Shown: piece after piece, positions 31,101 to 40,694 of the stretch
Layout of the letters: each line of letters opens with the position of its first letter
Position numbering within the stretch: position 1 is the stretch's first letter
Source: Bacteroidota bacterium
GTDB taxonomy: Bacteria > Bacteroidota > Bacteroidia > Chitinophagales > Chitinophagaceae
Assembly (NCBI GenBank): GCA_016715505.1
Contig: JADJZY010000005.1
Location: forward strand, 62,001 to 126,000
DNA length: 64,000 bases
Direction of reading: 5' to 3'
Notes under the pieces: generated by a model
Databases searched by the model: none
Seen by the model: the letters and a program-made list of their open reading frames with translations, nothing else
Told to the model about the DNA's origin: nothing
Translations under genes and position numbers: made by a program

Positions 31101-32040
31101 ATGAGTGAGATTATTTTGTCGATCATTGCGGGTTTGATTTTGTTTTTGTTTGCCGTGAATCATCTTTCCGAAACCATACAATTGGTTTTGGGGGAAAATG
31201 CCAAACACTGGATCATGAAATTTACCTCCAATACCATCAGTAGTTTACTGGTTGGGATAGTGGTAACCACTTTGTTGGATAGTTCTTCGGCGGTCATCAT
31301 CATTACCATCGTATTTGTAAACTCGCGATTACTCACTTTCCGTCAGGCGATGGGAATCGTATTGGGTGCAAATATTGGCACAACCGTGAGTAGCCAAATT
31401 ATTGCGATGGATATTGGCAAGTATTCCCCTATCTTACTGCTGATAGGATTTGTGATGTTATTGATTTCGAAATCAGAAAAAGTGAATGCGACGGGGAAAG
31501 TGATTCTTTATTTTGGGGTATTATTTTTTGGATTATACACGATGGAGAATGCCGTGGAACCATTGCGTGAAAAGGCTTTTTTTCTGGAATGGATGAAACG
31601 AACTGAAGAGCCGATTACCGGAGCGATTATTGGGGCTTTGGTGACCTTGATTATTCAATCATCATCGGCAACAGTAGGCATGGCCATCATTCTTTCGAAA
31701 AAAGGTTTGTTGAGTTTAGCGGGTGGTATTGCCGTGATGTTAGGGGCTGAATTGGGAACCTGCAGCGATACCTTGATTGCCACGATACGGGGAAGTCGGG
31801 CTGCGATTAAAACAGGTTTGTTTCATTTAGGATTTAACTTATTGTCCATCATTTTGGGCTTGATTTTCTTTTATCCTTTTTTACATCTGGTAGAAAAATT
31901 AAGTGCGGGCGCCCCTTTGGAACGCAGTATTGCCAATGCGCACATGCTTTTTATATAACGGGTGTACTGGTTTTGTTTGGACGATACCGATGTTTGAAAA
32001 ATTACTCAATAAACTTTTACCGGATAAAGTATTGACGTAG
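31101..32040 (+). CDS. Na+/phosphate symporter family protein (NptA/PF02690-like; two suspected frameshifts)
   Basis: Inner-membrane phosphate importer with the internal duplication of the family. The first repeat contains GIVVTTLLDSSSAVIIITIVFV and the second contains ALVTLIIQSSSATVGMAIIL. GIVLGANIGTTVS and AVMLGAELGTCSDT are the re-entrant loops. The frame ends early at 31958. Adding one base near 31950 and another near 31979 extends it through NAHMLFNITGVLVLFGTIPMFEKLLNKLLPDK to a stop at 32040, as expected of the family. No PhoU domain follows, unlike longer relatives. Confidence 0.87.
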
Positions 32041-32213
32041 TGCCATACTTTTTCCTGAGCGAACGCTAGACATCCTTTCAGGCCCGATGGAGGCGATATC
32101 GGTGCCGGAAGTACCTCATTCATCATGCCAGAATACGATCAGGCACCATATAAGCCGAGAGCGGGTGTGGAGATGCCCGTGTGCAGTGCAGATGATCCTG
32201 CCTAAAAGAAAGT

Positions 32214-32957
32214 CTAATTTTTTTCGACAGACTTTTGAAACAAGGTCAGTCCGTTTTTATTCTCTTCGTCGAGATGGTAACTGATATTACTTTGGTAATA
32301 GGTGTGCAAATCATAAGGCTGAAAGGCCGCCTCCTGAACAATTTGATCGATATGTTTAAAGCCTTCGGCATTGGCAGCATTGAAGGTTTTCAGAAAGGAG
32401 GCCGGTAATTTTTTATTACTCACCCAGGTTGCGAACACAAAAGGCATTTTGGTATGATCGTACCAGGCTTCGGCGAGGTCGTACACAAAAGGGAAATTAT
32501 TGAGTTGTTCCAGTGCGCGATCTCCAATGATGAGGCCGGCTGTTTTGTCATGAATATGGCTGATATAGTTTTCATCCCCTTCCAGTAATGAAGGACGAAT
32601 ATTCCAGTAATCGCGAAACAACAAGCGCAGGAGGGCAACACTGGTACGAGATTGAAAATCGAGATACACACTTTGGATTTCTTCGATTGGAACATGGCTG
32701 AACAAACAAACGGAGGCAACTTTACCTTTAGAGGCGATACAATAATCGGAGATGATTTCGGCATCCTGAATATTGTGAATGGAAGCAACGGGGAGTAAGG
32801 CAATATCGAGTTTGTCTTTTTGCAACAAAGCCGTGAGGTTGGATGGATAATCCAGAATCAATTCAATTTTTTCGGCAATAGGGCCGTGTTGTAAACCATA
32901 AATAAGTGGTTTGGAATTCAAATAACTGCCCGCACCAATCCTGATCTTTTTTTCCAT
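32214..32957 (-). CDS. mqnA: Chorismate dehydratase (futalosine menaquinone pathway)
   Basis: Makes 3-enolpyruvylbenzoate from chorismate in the futalosine route to menaquinone. The start at 32957 gives MEKKIRIGAGSYLNSKPLIYGL, the family N-terminus. Further conserved stretches are YPSNLTALLQKDKLDIALLPVASI, the strand VASVCLFS, YLDFQSRTSVALLRLLF, GLIIGDRAL and WYDHTKMPFVFATWV. The length of about 247 residues is typical. Other mqn genes are not in the window. It is transcribed divergently from purB through a short shared promoter region. Confidence 0.9.
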   Translation of the reverse strand: MEKKIRIGAGSYLNSKPLIYGLQHGPIAEKIELILDYPSNLTALLQKDKLDIALLPVASIHNIQDAEIISDYCIASKGKVASVCLFSHVPIEEIQSVYLDFQSRTSVALLRLLFRDYWNIRPSLLEGDENYISHIHDKTAGLIIGDRALEQLNNFPFVYDLAEAWYDHTKMPFVFATWVSNKKLPASFLKTFNAANAEGFKHIDQIVQEAAFQPYDLHTYYQSNISYHLDEENKNGLTLFQKSVEKN

Positions 32958-32967
32958 AAAACGGCTG

Positions 32968-33004
32968 CAAATATACATGCTACAAAGGGCAATGCTTAAC
33001 TTTG
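32968..33004. promoter_or_regulatory. Divergent mqnA/purB promoter region
   Basis: On the minus strand TATATTTG (32975-32968) is a -7 box 10 bases before the mqnA ATG. On the plus strand TAACTTTG (32997-33004) is a -7 box 17 bases before the purB ATG. The two start points must lie within about 50 bases of each other. Confidence 0.5.
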
Positions 33005-33021
33005 CCCCTCAAAACTTTCCT

Positions 33022-34355
33022 ATGAGCGATGCTTTGATGGCTATATCCCCTGTAGACGGGCGTTACAGAAAACAACTACAAGAATTGGCTGACTTTTTCC
33101 GAAGCGGCTTTGATTCGTTATCAGGGTGCATGTGGAAATTGAATATGCCATCGCCTTGAGTGAAGCCGGTTTTTTTGCGTTAAATGACAAACAAAAAAAG
33201 GCCTTGCGAAAAATGGTGACAGAATTTCAACAAGCTGATGCGCAGGCCGTGAAGGACATTGAAAAAGTGACGAATCACGATGTGAAGGCTGTTGAATACT
33301 TCATTAAAGAGCGTTTGGAAGCATTAAAGCTTGGTAAAATTCGTGAATGGATTCATTTCGGGCTTACATCTCAGGATATCAACAACACGGCCACGCCACT
33401 CATGTGGAAGGGCGGCCTAAACAGCATATACTGGCCACTTGTAGAAGAGTTTGTTCAGGTTTTGCGTAAGATGGCTATTCAGTGGGCCGATTTGGCGATG
33501 TTGGCCCGAACTCATGGTCAAGCCGCCTCTCCAACCCGACTGGGAAAGGAAATGATGGTTTTTGTAGAAAGAATAGAAAATCAGTTGAAAGAACTAAAAC
33601 GTATCCCTTTTGCGGCCAAATTTGGGGGTGCAACCGGCAATATGAATGCCCATGTGGTGGCATTCCCGAAAACAAAATGGGTGGCATTTGCCAATCAATT
33701 TGTAGACAAAACATTGGGATTAAAACGCATGCAGTTTACCACCCAGATTGAGCATTACGACTCCCTGTCTGCTCAGTTCGATGCTTTAAAACGCATCAAT
33801 ACAATTTGCATTGATTTTTGCCGGGATATGTGGACGTATATCTCCATGGATTATTTTAAGCAACAGGTTGCCAAAAATGAGGTGGGGAGTTCAGCCATGC
33901 CGCATAAGGTGAATCCGATTGATTTTGAAAATGCCGAAGGTAATTTTGGTTTGGCCAATGCCATATTTGAACACCTGAGTGCGAAATTGCCGGTTTCAAG
34001 GTTGCAAAGAGATTTGACCGATTCAACGGTACTCAGAAATATTGGCGTACCGCTTGCGCATACCGTGTTAGCGATGAAATCGATGATGAAAGGTGTTTCC
34101 AAGCTATTGGTGAATCGCGAAAAAATAGAAGCTGATTTGGAAGCCAATTGGGCGGTGGTTGCGGAAGCGATTCAAACCATTTTGCGCAGGGAGCAATATC
34201 CGAATCCTTATGAGGCCTTGAAAAATTTAACACGTGGTGCGGCTGTCATAACCAAAGAGCACATTCATGCCTTTATTGATTCGTTGGAGGTTTCGGCCAA
34301 TTTAAAAAAGGAATTGAAAAAAATCAGCCCTCATAATTATACAGGTCGGAATTAG
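33022..34355 (+). CDS. purB: Adenylosuccinate lyase (two suspected frameshifts)
   Basis: Purine biosynthesis, acting on both SAICAR and adenylosuccinate. It starts MSDALMAISPVDGRYRKQLQELADFF. Indels near 33099 and 33121 then break the frame, and restoring them gives SEAALIRY and VHVEIEYAIALSEAGFF. The remaining frame is complete: IHFGLTSQDINNTATPL, ARTHGQAASPTRLGKEM, KFGGATGNMNAH, and the fumarase/aspartase signature GSSAMPHKVNPIDFENAEGN with the catalytic Ser loop. It ends KKISPHNYTGRN. The last four bases overlap the end of the convergent yraN gene. Confidence 0.95.
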
Positions 34356-34705
34356 TAAAATGCATCCCGGATATGGAAAATTTCGGGTTCAGGTTGTGTA
34401 TGCAGGCGAATAGAAATGACATCAAACCGGATTCTGAGGATATTTTTCCCTTCCAGATACTTCAAGGCTGCTGTGGTAACACTTCGGATTTTTGATTCGG
34501 AAATGGATTCTTCGGGCATGCCATTTTTGTTGGTATTCCGGGTCTTCACTTCAATAAATATCAAGGTTTGTTCGTGACTGGCAATCATATCAATTTCCAG
34601 ATGGCCGCTTCGCCAGTTGCGTTCGAGAATGTGGTAACCGTTTTTGATTAAGAAATCTGCAGCCATGTCCTCACCTTTCTTTCCTAAATTTTTATTTCTA
34701 CTCAT
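34352..34705 (-). CDS. YraN family (UPF0102) protein
   Basis: A 117-residue, nuclease-like small protein with GKKGEDMAADFLIKNGYHILERNWRSGHLEIDMIA and the restriction-endonuclease-fold motif LIFIEVKTRN (ExK). It resembles the UPF0102 family, which is linked to DNA metabolism. The start MSRNKNLGKKGE is standard. It overlaps the 3' end of purB by four bases, tail to tail. Confidence 0.92.
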   Translation of the reverse strand: MSRNKNLGKKGEDMAADFLIKNGYHILERNWRSGHLEIDMIASHEQTLIFIEVKTRNTNKNGMPEESISESKIRSVTTAALKYLEGKNILRIRFDVISIRLHTQPEPEIFHIRDAFY

Positions 34706-34798
34706 AAAAGGCCTAAATTTACCCCTTTTGTAAGAATTAGAATTCTGTGAAACGCAATTCGGCGAACAGTTTCGTGAAACAAAAGTTTAAGACTGACT

Positions 34799-35782
34799 AT
34801 GAAAGATTATATTGAATCATTTCCCGAACAATTAAGAACAGCCATTCAAATTGGCCAATCTGCTAAAATATCGTTCAAAGGGCAAAATTTATCGCAAGTT
34901 TGTTTAAGCGGACTTGGTGGAAGCGGAATAGGTGGAAGTTTGGTACAGGACTATGTTTCGGGCTTGATGAAGATTCCTTTTTTCGTCAATAAATCCTACG
35001 AAATTCCGCGCAATGTGAATGCACAAACACTTTTTATTGCCTGCTCCTATTCCGGCAATACGGAAGAAACGCTTGCGGCTGTAAAGCAAGCCAAAAAGGT
35101 CAAGGCCATCATCGTTTGTATTACATCGGGCGGGGCATTGCAAAAATTTGCCGAACAGCATGGGTATCCTTGTATTTTAATTCCTTCAGGGATGCCGCCC
35201 AGGGCTTGTTTGGGGTACTCGGTGACCCAAATCTTATATGTTTTGGCAAAAGCCGGACTGATTCAAAAATCATTTGAAAAGGAGTTTCAGGACGCGATTT
35301 TGACAATCGAAAAACAAAGCACACAGTTAAACAAACAAGGTTTGAAGCTGGCGCAAAAACTAAGTAAACGCGAGGTGCTTTTGTACACGACTGTTGGACA
35401 TGAAGGATTAACTGTGCGGTTTAAGCAACAATTGAATGAAAACAGTAAAATGCTCGCCGCCCATAACGTTATTCCGGAAATGACCCACAACGAAATAGTG
35501 GGCTGGCGCGATATTCAGAAGCAACGGACGGTGGTATGTATTTCGGCGCCTAACGACTATCCTGCAAACCTGAGGCGCTTGAATTTCTTGAAAAAGGTGA
35601 TCAAAACCTGTCAGGCTGAAATAATCGATGTGCAATTGCTGGGGGAAAGTTTTTGGAAAGATGCGCTGATATTTATTCATTTAACGGATTGGGTATCCTG
35701 GCATTTATCCTTGTTGAATGAAAAGGATGCTATCGAAGTAAAAGTTATTGACCGTCTGAAATCAGAGATGTCGAAAAAATAG
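34799..35782 (+). CDS. SIS-domain sugar isomerase, phosphoglucose/phosphomannose isomerase type
   Basis: A 327-residue cytoplasmic enzyme of the bifunctional PGI/PMI group. The N-terminal SIS domain has VCLSGLGGSGIGGSLVQDY and FIACSYSGNTEETLAAV (sugar-phosphate binding Ser loop). The middle has LIPSGMPPRACLGYSV, and the C-terminal domain carries PEMTHNEIVGW and DWVSWHLSLL. This order matches the bacterial/archaeal family that isomerises glucose-6-P and mannose-6-P. It is intact. Confidence 0.85.
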   Translation: MKDYIESFPEQLRTAIQIGQSAKISFKGQNLSQVCLSGLGGSGIGGSLVQDYVSGLMKIPFFVNKSYEIPRNVNAQTLFIACSYSGNTEETLAAVKQAKKVKAIIVCITSGGALQKFAEQHGYPCILIPSGMPPRACLGYSVTQILYVLAKAGLIQKSFEKEFQDAILTIEKQSTQLNKQGLKLAQKLSKREVLLYTTVGHEGLTVRFKQQLNENSKMLAAHNVIPEMTHNEIVGWRDIQKQRTVVCISAPNDYPANLRRLNFLKKVIKTCQAEIIDVQLLGESFWKDALIFIHLTDWVSWHLSLLNEKDAIEVKVIDRLKSEMSKK

Positions 35783-35892
35783 TGTTGTAATATTCGAAGT
35801 AAATCTTCAAATTTGCGTTCACTCTGCTCAATTTAAACCATAAACGCGACCGGATGGGGAATTTAAATCATTCGGACAAACGAGAAAAAAGT

Positions 35893-36465
35893 ATGAAAAA
35901 TAATAAAAACACCTTACTGTTGGTAGTTGCCTTGATTCTAGGTATTGCGGTATGGCGCGTATTGAATGCTGAATGGCATATTTATAACCTGATTCCTGTT
36001 GCAGCTTTAGGCTTGTTTAGCGGATCAGTTTTGCAAGAAAAAAAGTGGGCCTATCTGATTCCCTTGTCAGCGATGTTTTTATCTGATTTAGGGTTAAGCC
36101 TCTTCACCCATATGGATGGTTTTTATGGCGTATCACAAGTGGTCAATTATTTTGCATTAGCGCTTGTTACGTTTTTAGGAACAGGTTTAAAAAATCGTTC
36201 TGTTTTGAATACGGCGATTTACACGGTATCAGGCTCATTGCTGTTTTTTGTTATTTCCAATTTTGGAACCTACCTCGGCGGGTATTATGGATATGGATTT
36301 GCAGGTCTGACGGAATGCTACGCGATGGCAATACCATTTTACCGTTCTGAAATGGCCACTCAGTTTTTTGTAAACAGCTTGCTCGGTGATATCATTTTTT
36401 CAGCCATTGCTTTTTCCGCTTTTGCTTATTTTCAGCATCGTCAGTCTGTGGTCCAAACTGCCTAA
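35893..36465 (+). CDS. DUF6580-like integral membrane protein, putative transporter
   Basis: A 190-residue protein starting at ATG 35893 (MKNNKNTLLLVVALILGIAVWRVL). An upstream in-frame ATG at 35854 adds only polar residues. It has five or six hydrophobic helices, with the segments IYNLIPVAALGLFSGSVL, YLIPLSAMFLSDLGLSLFTH, TVSGSLLFFVISNFGTYL and NSLLGDIIFSAIAFSAFAY. The pattern resembles the ECF-S-component-like DUF6580 family found in Bacteroidota. The substrate is unknown. A terminator follows closely. Confidence 0.75.
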   Translation: MKNNKNTLLLVVALILGIAVWRVLNAEWHIYNLIPVAALGLFSGSVLQEKKWAYLIPLSAMFLSDLGLSLFTHMDGFYGVSQVVNYFALALVTFLGTGLKNRSVLNTAIYTVSGSLLFFVISNFGTYLGGYYGYGFAGLTECYAMAIPFYRSEMATQFFVNSLLGDIIFSAIAFSAFAYFQHRQSVVQTA

Positions 36466-36484
36466 TTAAAATATTTGTATGTTG

Positions 36485-36512
36485 AAAAGGCCAGCTTCGG
36501 TTGGTCTTTTTT
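36485..36512 (+). terminator. Rho-independent terminator after the DUF6580-like gene
   Basis: AAAAGGCCAGC-TTC-GGTTGGTCTTTTTT forms a stem with G-U pairs and a six-T tail, 20 bases after the stop at 36465. Confidence 0.75.
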
Positions 36513-36563
36513 GATGGGTCTATGCCATAGATAGTATCAATATCCTGAATCTCTGCGGCCCTC

Positions 36564-36571
36564 TATTTTTG
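36564..36571 (+). promoter_or_regulatory. -7 box next to the SDR start codon
   Basis: TATTTTTG matches TAnnTTTG and ends only 4 bases before the GTG start at 36576. If functional, the transcript would be leaderless or nearly so. Confidence 0.4.
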
Positions 36572-36575
36572 CGCT

Positions 36576-37275
36576 GTGAGAAAAAATTATTTAATCATTG
36601 GCGGATCGAGCGGAATCGGGGCCGAATTGGTGAACCGGCTCCTTACCAAACATCAGGTAATCGCCACCTACCACCGGCATCCTATGGAGTCGAATAATCA
36701 GGTTAAATATGTTGAATGGGATGCGCTAAATGAAGATGCAGATTTCTCGTTCATTCCGGATGTTTTGCATGGACTTGTTTATTGCCCGGGGGCCATACAA
36801 CTGAAACCGGTGAGTGCTTTTTCGTGAGCAGGACTTCATCATGGATTATCGCCTCAATGTCATCGGAGCGCTTCGTATATTACAAAAGGCTTTACCGGCT
36901 TTAAAAAAATCGGGCTCTGCATCGGTGGTTCTTTTTTCTACAGTAGCCGTACAAACCGGCATGCCTTTTCATGCACTTGTAGCCTCAAGCAAAGGGGCTA
37001 TAGAAGGGCTTACCCGTAGTTTAGCGGCTGAATGGGCGCCAAATATTCGGGTGAATGCCATTGCTCCATCGCTAACGGATACGCCGCTTGCTGCCGGTTT
37101 GTTGAATGGCGATGCTAAACGTCAGGCCATGGCCGAGCGTCATCCCTTAAAAAGAATCGGAACTGCTGCGGAAATGGCTGGAATAGCAGAGTTCTTATTG
37201 AGTGATGAGGCATCATGGATGAGTGCACAAGTGATTCATGCAGATGGTGGAATGGGAAATATTAAAACAATATAA
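36576..37275 (+). CDS. Short-chain dehydrogenase/reductase (one suspected frameshift)
   Basis: NAD(P)-dependent oxidoreductase. It starts at GTG with MRKNYLIIGGSSGIGAELVNRLL (Rossmann GGSSGIG), followed by the adenine-pocket strand and VYCPGAIQ. The frame breaks at about 36822, where one extra T sits in GCTTTTCG. Restored, it reads SAFREQDFIMDYRLNVIGALRILQ. Downstream SASVVLFSTVAVQ carries the catalytic Ser. The usual YxxSK Tyr is replaced by VASSKGAIEGLTRSLA, with the Lys kept. RVNAIAPSLTDTPLA follows. Absence of the catalytic Tyr is notable and may affect activity. It is followed after 2 bases by the SRPBCC gene. Confidence 0.87.
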
Positions 37276-37277
37276 GG

Positions 37278-37736
37278 ATGGTACATGCGATAAGATTTGA
37301 ACAAAAATTGCCGGTTGATAAAGATACATTGTGGACCTTCGTGGCATCGCCGCTGAATTTAAGATTGATTACCCCGGAGTATATGAATTTTAAGGTAACT
37401 AGCGAATTAAAACAAGCTGTGATGTATCCGGGCATGATGATTACCTACAAAGTAAGTCCATTATTCAATATTCCATTAAACTGGTGTACGGAAATAACCC
37501 ATGTGGAAGAGGGGGCTTATTTTGTAGATGAACAACGGCAGGGACCCTATCGCATTTGGCACCACGAACATCATTTAAAAGAAATATCGGGAGGCACTTT
37601 AATGACGGATATCCTGCATTATCAATTGCCTTTAGGTCCAATCGGTGAATTGGCCCATGCACTATTTGTGAAGAAACAACTGAAAAACATTTTTGATTTT
37701 CGATATAAAAAGTTGGAAGTCATTTTGGGAAGATGA
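37278..37736 (+). CDS. SRPBCC-fold protein (cyclase/dehydrase-like)
   Basis: A 152-residue protein, probably cytoplasmic, with the START-like helix-grip pattern. It has an initial strand HAIRFEQKLPVDKDTLWTFVASPLNL, then MMITYKVSPLFNIPLNWCTEITHVEE, FVDEQRQGPYRIWHHEHHLKEI and GTLMTDILHYQLPLGPIGELAH. Such proteins bind hydrophobic ligands in a central cavity. It begins 2 bases after the SDR stop, so the two are cotranscribed and probably act in one pathway. In related genomes this pairing is typical of carotenoid-like or photolyase-linked clusters, but nothing of that kind is visible here. Confidence 0.82.
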   Translation: MVHAIRFEQKLPVDKDTLWTFVASPLNLRLITPEYMNFKVTSELKQAVMYPGMMITYKVSPLFNIPLNWCTEITHVEEGAYFVDEQRQGPYRIWHHEHHLKEISGGTLMTDILHYQLPLGPIGELAHALFVKKQLKNIFDFRYKKLEVILGR

Positions 37737-37880
37737 AGGAATAAAACCTCAGGTATCTTGTTCATCCGTCGCAATCCGGGGCGAAACATTTTTAGGCTCA
37801 ATGTTTTTGTCATGTAAGGATGGGGACTTCGATTTGTAAAATCCGGACATCGGCAGCAATAAAAAACATATTTTTACGGC

Positions 37881-39493
37881 ATGCGCATGTTTATCAAACA
37901 TTACGTGTGGATGTTTAGCCTCATGGGCTTATGGTCCTGTAACGAACGGATTCAAACCCGGAAAATATTCAGGTTAAATCAGGTTCAGGGTGTTGAAACC
38001 CTGGATCCGGCATTTGCCAAAAACCTGAACATCATGTGGCATACCCATGTGATTTATAATCGACTGATTGAATACAATAGTCGATTGGAGATAGTTCCAT
38101 CATTGGCGAAGCGCTGGCATATCAGTTCGGATCGACGGGTGTATACCTTTATTTTGAGAGATGATGTATATTTTCAGGATAATCCGGCGTTTGAAGGGGG
38201 GCGTGGCCGCCGAATGATTGCATCAGATGTAGTGTATAGTTTTAACCGCCTGATGGATCCTGCAACAGCTTCTTCCGGGGCATGGATTTTTAATGATCGG
38301 GTTGACTCTATCAAACCATTTGTGGCTGTGAATGATACAATCTTTGAAATCAGATTGCTTTCCCCTTTTAATCCCATGATGGGAATTTTAAGCATGCAAT
38401 ATTGTTCTGTGGTGCCTCATGAAGTGGTCGAAAAATGGGGGAGTGATTTTAGGGCACATCCTTGTGGTACCGGACCATTTCAGTTGCAGGATTGGGAAGA
38501 AGGCGTGGCATTGACTTACCGGCGAAACCCCCATTATTGGGAAACGGACAGTGCAGGTATTCATTTGCCATATATTGATGGAATTAAAGTCACCCAGGTA
38601 GATAGTAAAGCATCGGAGTTTTTGATGTTTATGCAAGGGAAGTTGGATTTTATGAATGGTATTGATGCCGCTTTTAAGGATCAGGTTTTGAGTAAACAGG
38701 GAGAACTGAAAAAGGATTATCAATCAAAAATTCGTCTTCAAAAACACCCTTATTTGAATGTCGAATATTTGGGCATTTTATTGGGAGAAGGAAATAGCCG
38801 TTCGGCAGCTTTGCAGAATAAAAACTCAGACAGGCGATCAACTATGGTTTTGACCGCAAAAAATTAATCACTTATTTACGCAACAACATCAGTAAACCGG
38901 CTCATTCGGGAATGATTCCGATTGGCTTGCCGGGTTACGACAGCAATTTGGTAAAAGGGTATACGTATCAGCCCGAAAAGGCACAGCAATTGATCGCTGA
39001 ATGGAAAAAAGAGAATGGGCCTTTGCCTGAAATAACGTTGTTGTCGAATGATAATTATAGCGATCGATGCAATTTTATTGCTTCTCAATTGCGTCAGCTG
39101 GGTTTAAATATACGGGTGGAAATTATGCAGCCCTCACTACTTAGGGAGCAAATGAGCAGTTCGCAGGCGCCATTTTTTTGGGCAACCTGGATTGCTGATT
39201 ACCCGGATGCAGAGGCTTATTTGTCGATGTTTTATGGGGAGAATACCGCACCACCCAATTATACCCGATTTAAGAATGCACAATTTGATGATTTGTATCG
39301 GCGGGCTTTAATCGTTTCTGATGAACAGGAGCGCATTAAACTTTATCAGGCCATGGACAGAATCATTATTGAAGAAGCGCCATGCATTCCACTCTTTTAT
39401 GATGAGATTATCCATTTTCTGCAGTTTCGGGTAAAGGGCTGGAATTGTTCGAGTTTGAATTTGCCTGACTTAAAACGAATTGATCTGAATTAA
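37881..39493 (+). CDS. Oligopeptide-binding lipoprotein, ABC transporter SBP family 5 (one suspected frameshift)
   Basis: Lipoprotein signal (MFIKHYVWMFSLMGLWSC), then the family 5 extracellular solute-binding fold: FRLNQVQGVETLDPAFAKN, RLIEYNSRLEIVPSLAKRWHI, YTFILRDDVYFQDNPAF, IASDVVYSFNRLMDP and GTGPFQLQDWEEG. The frame ends at 38867 after QNKN. One A lost from the AAAA run at about 38824 explains this, and the repaired text reads QNKKLRQAINYGFDRKKLI before joining the downstream frame, which ends at 39493. No permease or ATPase genes are adjacent, so it may serve a distant transporter or act as a receptor. Confidence 0.88.
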
Positions 39494-39511
39494 GTACATG
39501 GCATTTCATGA

Positions 39512-40213
39512 TTAAAGATCCTGCAGTTTGCCTTCATCTGCAAAACTATAAAATGTATTTCCGGCAATAATCAAATGGTCAATCAATCTGATGTCGAGCA
39601 GTTTACCTGCCTCCACCAATTTGCGCGTGATTTGTATATCGGCCTGACTGGGTTGTAAATTGCCTGAAGGGTGGTTGTGGGCCACGATGATTTGTGTGGC
39701 CGTTTGCAAATCCAGTGCGAGCTTAAAAACTGATTTTGGATCTACATAAGTACCGGTGAGACCTCCTTTGCTAATTTGGCGGATATCGAGCATTCGATTG
39801 GCATGATTGAGATAGAGTGCAAAAAAGTGTTCTTCAGTGGCATCATTGAGCGGATGCTGCAGGATTTCAAATGCCTGTTTACTGCTCACAATCTTGGGGC
39901 GTTCCAAGGCGGCACTGTATTGACGGCGTCGGCCCAACTCAATTGCCGACAATAAGGTGATAGCCTTTTTATCGCCCAGTCCTTTAATTTTCACCAGATC
40001 CGATAATTTTAATCTGGAAAGTTCGTTGAGATTATCACTGCATGATGACAATAATTCTCTGGCGATATCCATTGCGCTTCGATTGAGGGTGCCGGTATTG
40101 ATGAGAATGGCTAGTAATTCTGCATTGGTTAATGCATCGGCTCCTTTTTGAAGCATTTTTTCACGCGGGCGCTCTTCTGCAGCCCAATCTTTAATGGCCT
40201 GGAATGTTTTCAT
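39512..40213 (-). CDS. radC: RadC/JAB-domain protein
   Basis: A 233-residue protein. The N-terminal helix-hairpin-helix part is AIKDWAAEERPREKMLQKGADALTNAELLAILINTGT and IKGLGDKKAITLLSAIELGRR. The C-terminal JAMM metalloprotease-like domain has FALYLNHANRMLD and HNHPSGNLQPSQADIQITRKL (JAMM motif HxHxxxxxxxxxxD). The family is historically called RadC, but its role in repair is doubtful. It is intact and convergent with the solute-binding protein gene. Confidence 0.92.
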   Translation of the reverse strand: MKTFQAIKDWAAEERPREKMLQKGADALTNAELLAILINTGTLNRSAMDIARELLSSCSDNLNELSRLKLSDLVKIKGLGDKKAITLLSAIELGRRRQYSAALERPKIVSSKQAFEILQHPLNDATEEHFFALYLNHANRMLDIRQISKGGLTGTYVDPKSVFKLALDLQTATQIIVAHNHPSGNLQPSQADIQITRKLVEAGKLLDIRLIDHLIIAGNTFYSFADEGKLQDL

Positions 40214-40303
40214 GTTCCAATAAAAAGTTTAGTTCGGGCACAAAAGTACAAAAGTACGAACATGTTATAAACGGGATTTTACAGCGGGCTTGCAAAATTG
40301 GGA

Positions 40304-40372
40304 TTCAACCCAAATTTTACAGTTGGACACAGCCAAGGGCAAAAACGAATTAGAAAATCAAATACTTCGGCT
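40304..40372 (+). repeat. Dispersed intergenic repeat, copy 2
   Basis: TTCAACCCAAATTTTACAGT and the following GGACACAGCCAAGGGCAAAA match copy 1 at 342 with few differences. The match extends through CGAAT.AGAAAA.CAA.TACTTCGGCT, the sequence that interrupts copy 1. The first bases also form an imperfect hairpin with the upstream AAAATTGGG. One frame reads NPNFTVGHSQGQKRIRKSNTSA. Confidence 0.7.
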
Positions 40373-40639
40373 CATACCGATTACACATTCATAATAGTAC
40401 AATTTCGTCTTTGACTCATTGTACTAAATTCAAGTAGTATCCCCGCATGTATGTCTGTAAGTCTTCTTACCTCAGTAACACCCAGAACAATGGGGCGGGC
40501 TGGCATTTGTAGGTTCTTGATGATACTTGTTTATCGGGAATGATATTGATGTGTACGAAGTTGGCAATATTAATTGGATATCGTAGCAATCCTAGATACT
40601 TTTCAAAGGTTAATTTTGCGGAGAATGTGTCTTTTAATA

Positions 40640-40679
40640 TCCGCAAATATGCGGTAAATAATGGTTATATTTGCCGCAA
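40640..40679. promoter_or_regulatory. Inverted repeats over the fic promoter (candidate operator)
   Basis: TATATTTG 40666-40673 matches the -7 consensus. It lies between inverted sequences: CCGCAAATAT at 40641-40650 is answered by ATATTTGCCGC at 40667-40677, and TGCGG is answered by CCGCA. Such symmetry over a -7 box suggests a repressor site, perhaps autoregulatory. Confidence 0.45.
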
Positions 40680-40694
40680 GAATAAATTGAGGCA

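Noticed and set aside
32041..32213. Possible extra gene with frame ending EMPVCSADDPA downstream of the Na/Pi symporter
   Set aside because: Short frame with no start and no family match. It may be a further shifted tail of the symporter or plain intergenic DNA.
35790..35892. Cobalamin-type riboswitch upstream of the DUF6580-like gene
   Set aside because: The leader is only about 100 bases and lacks the conserved B12-box elements.
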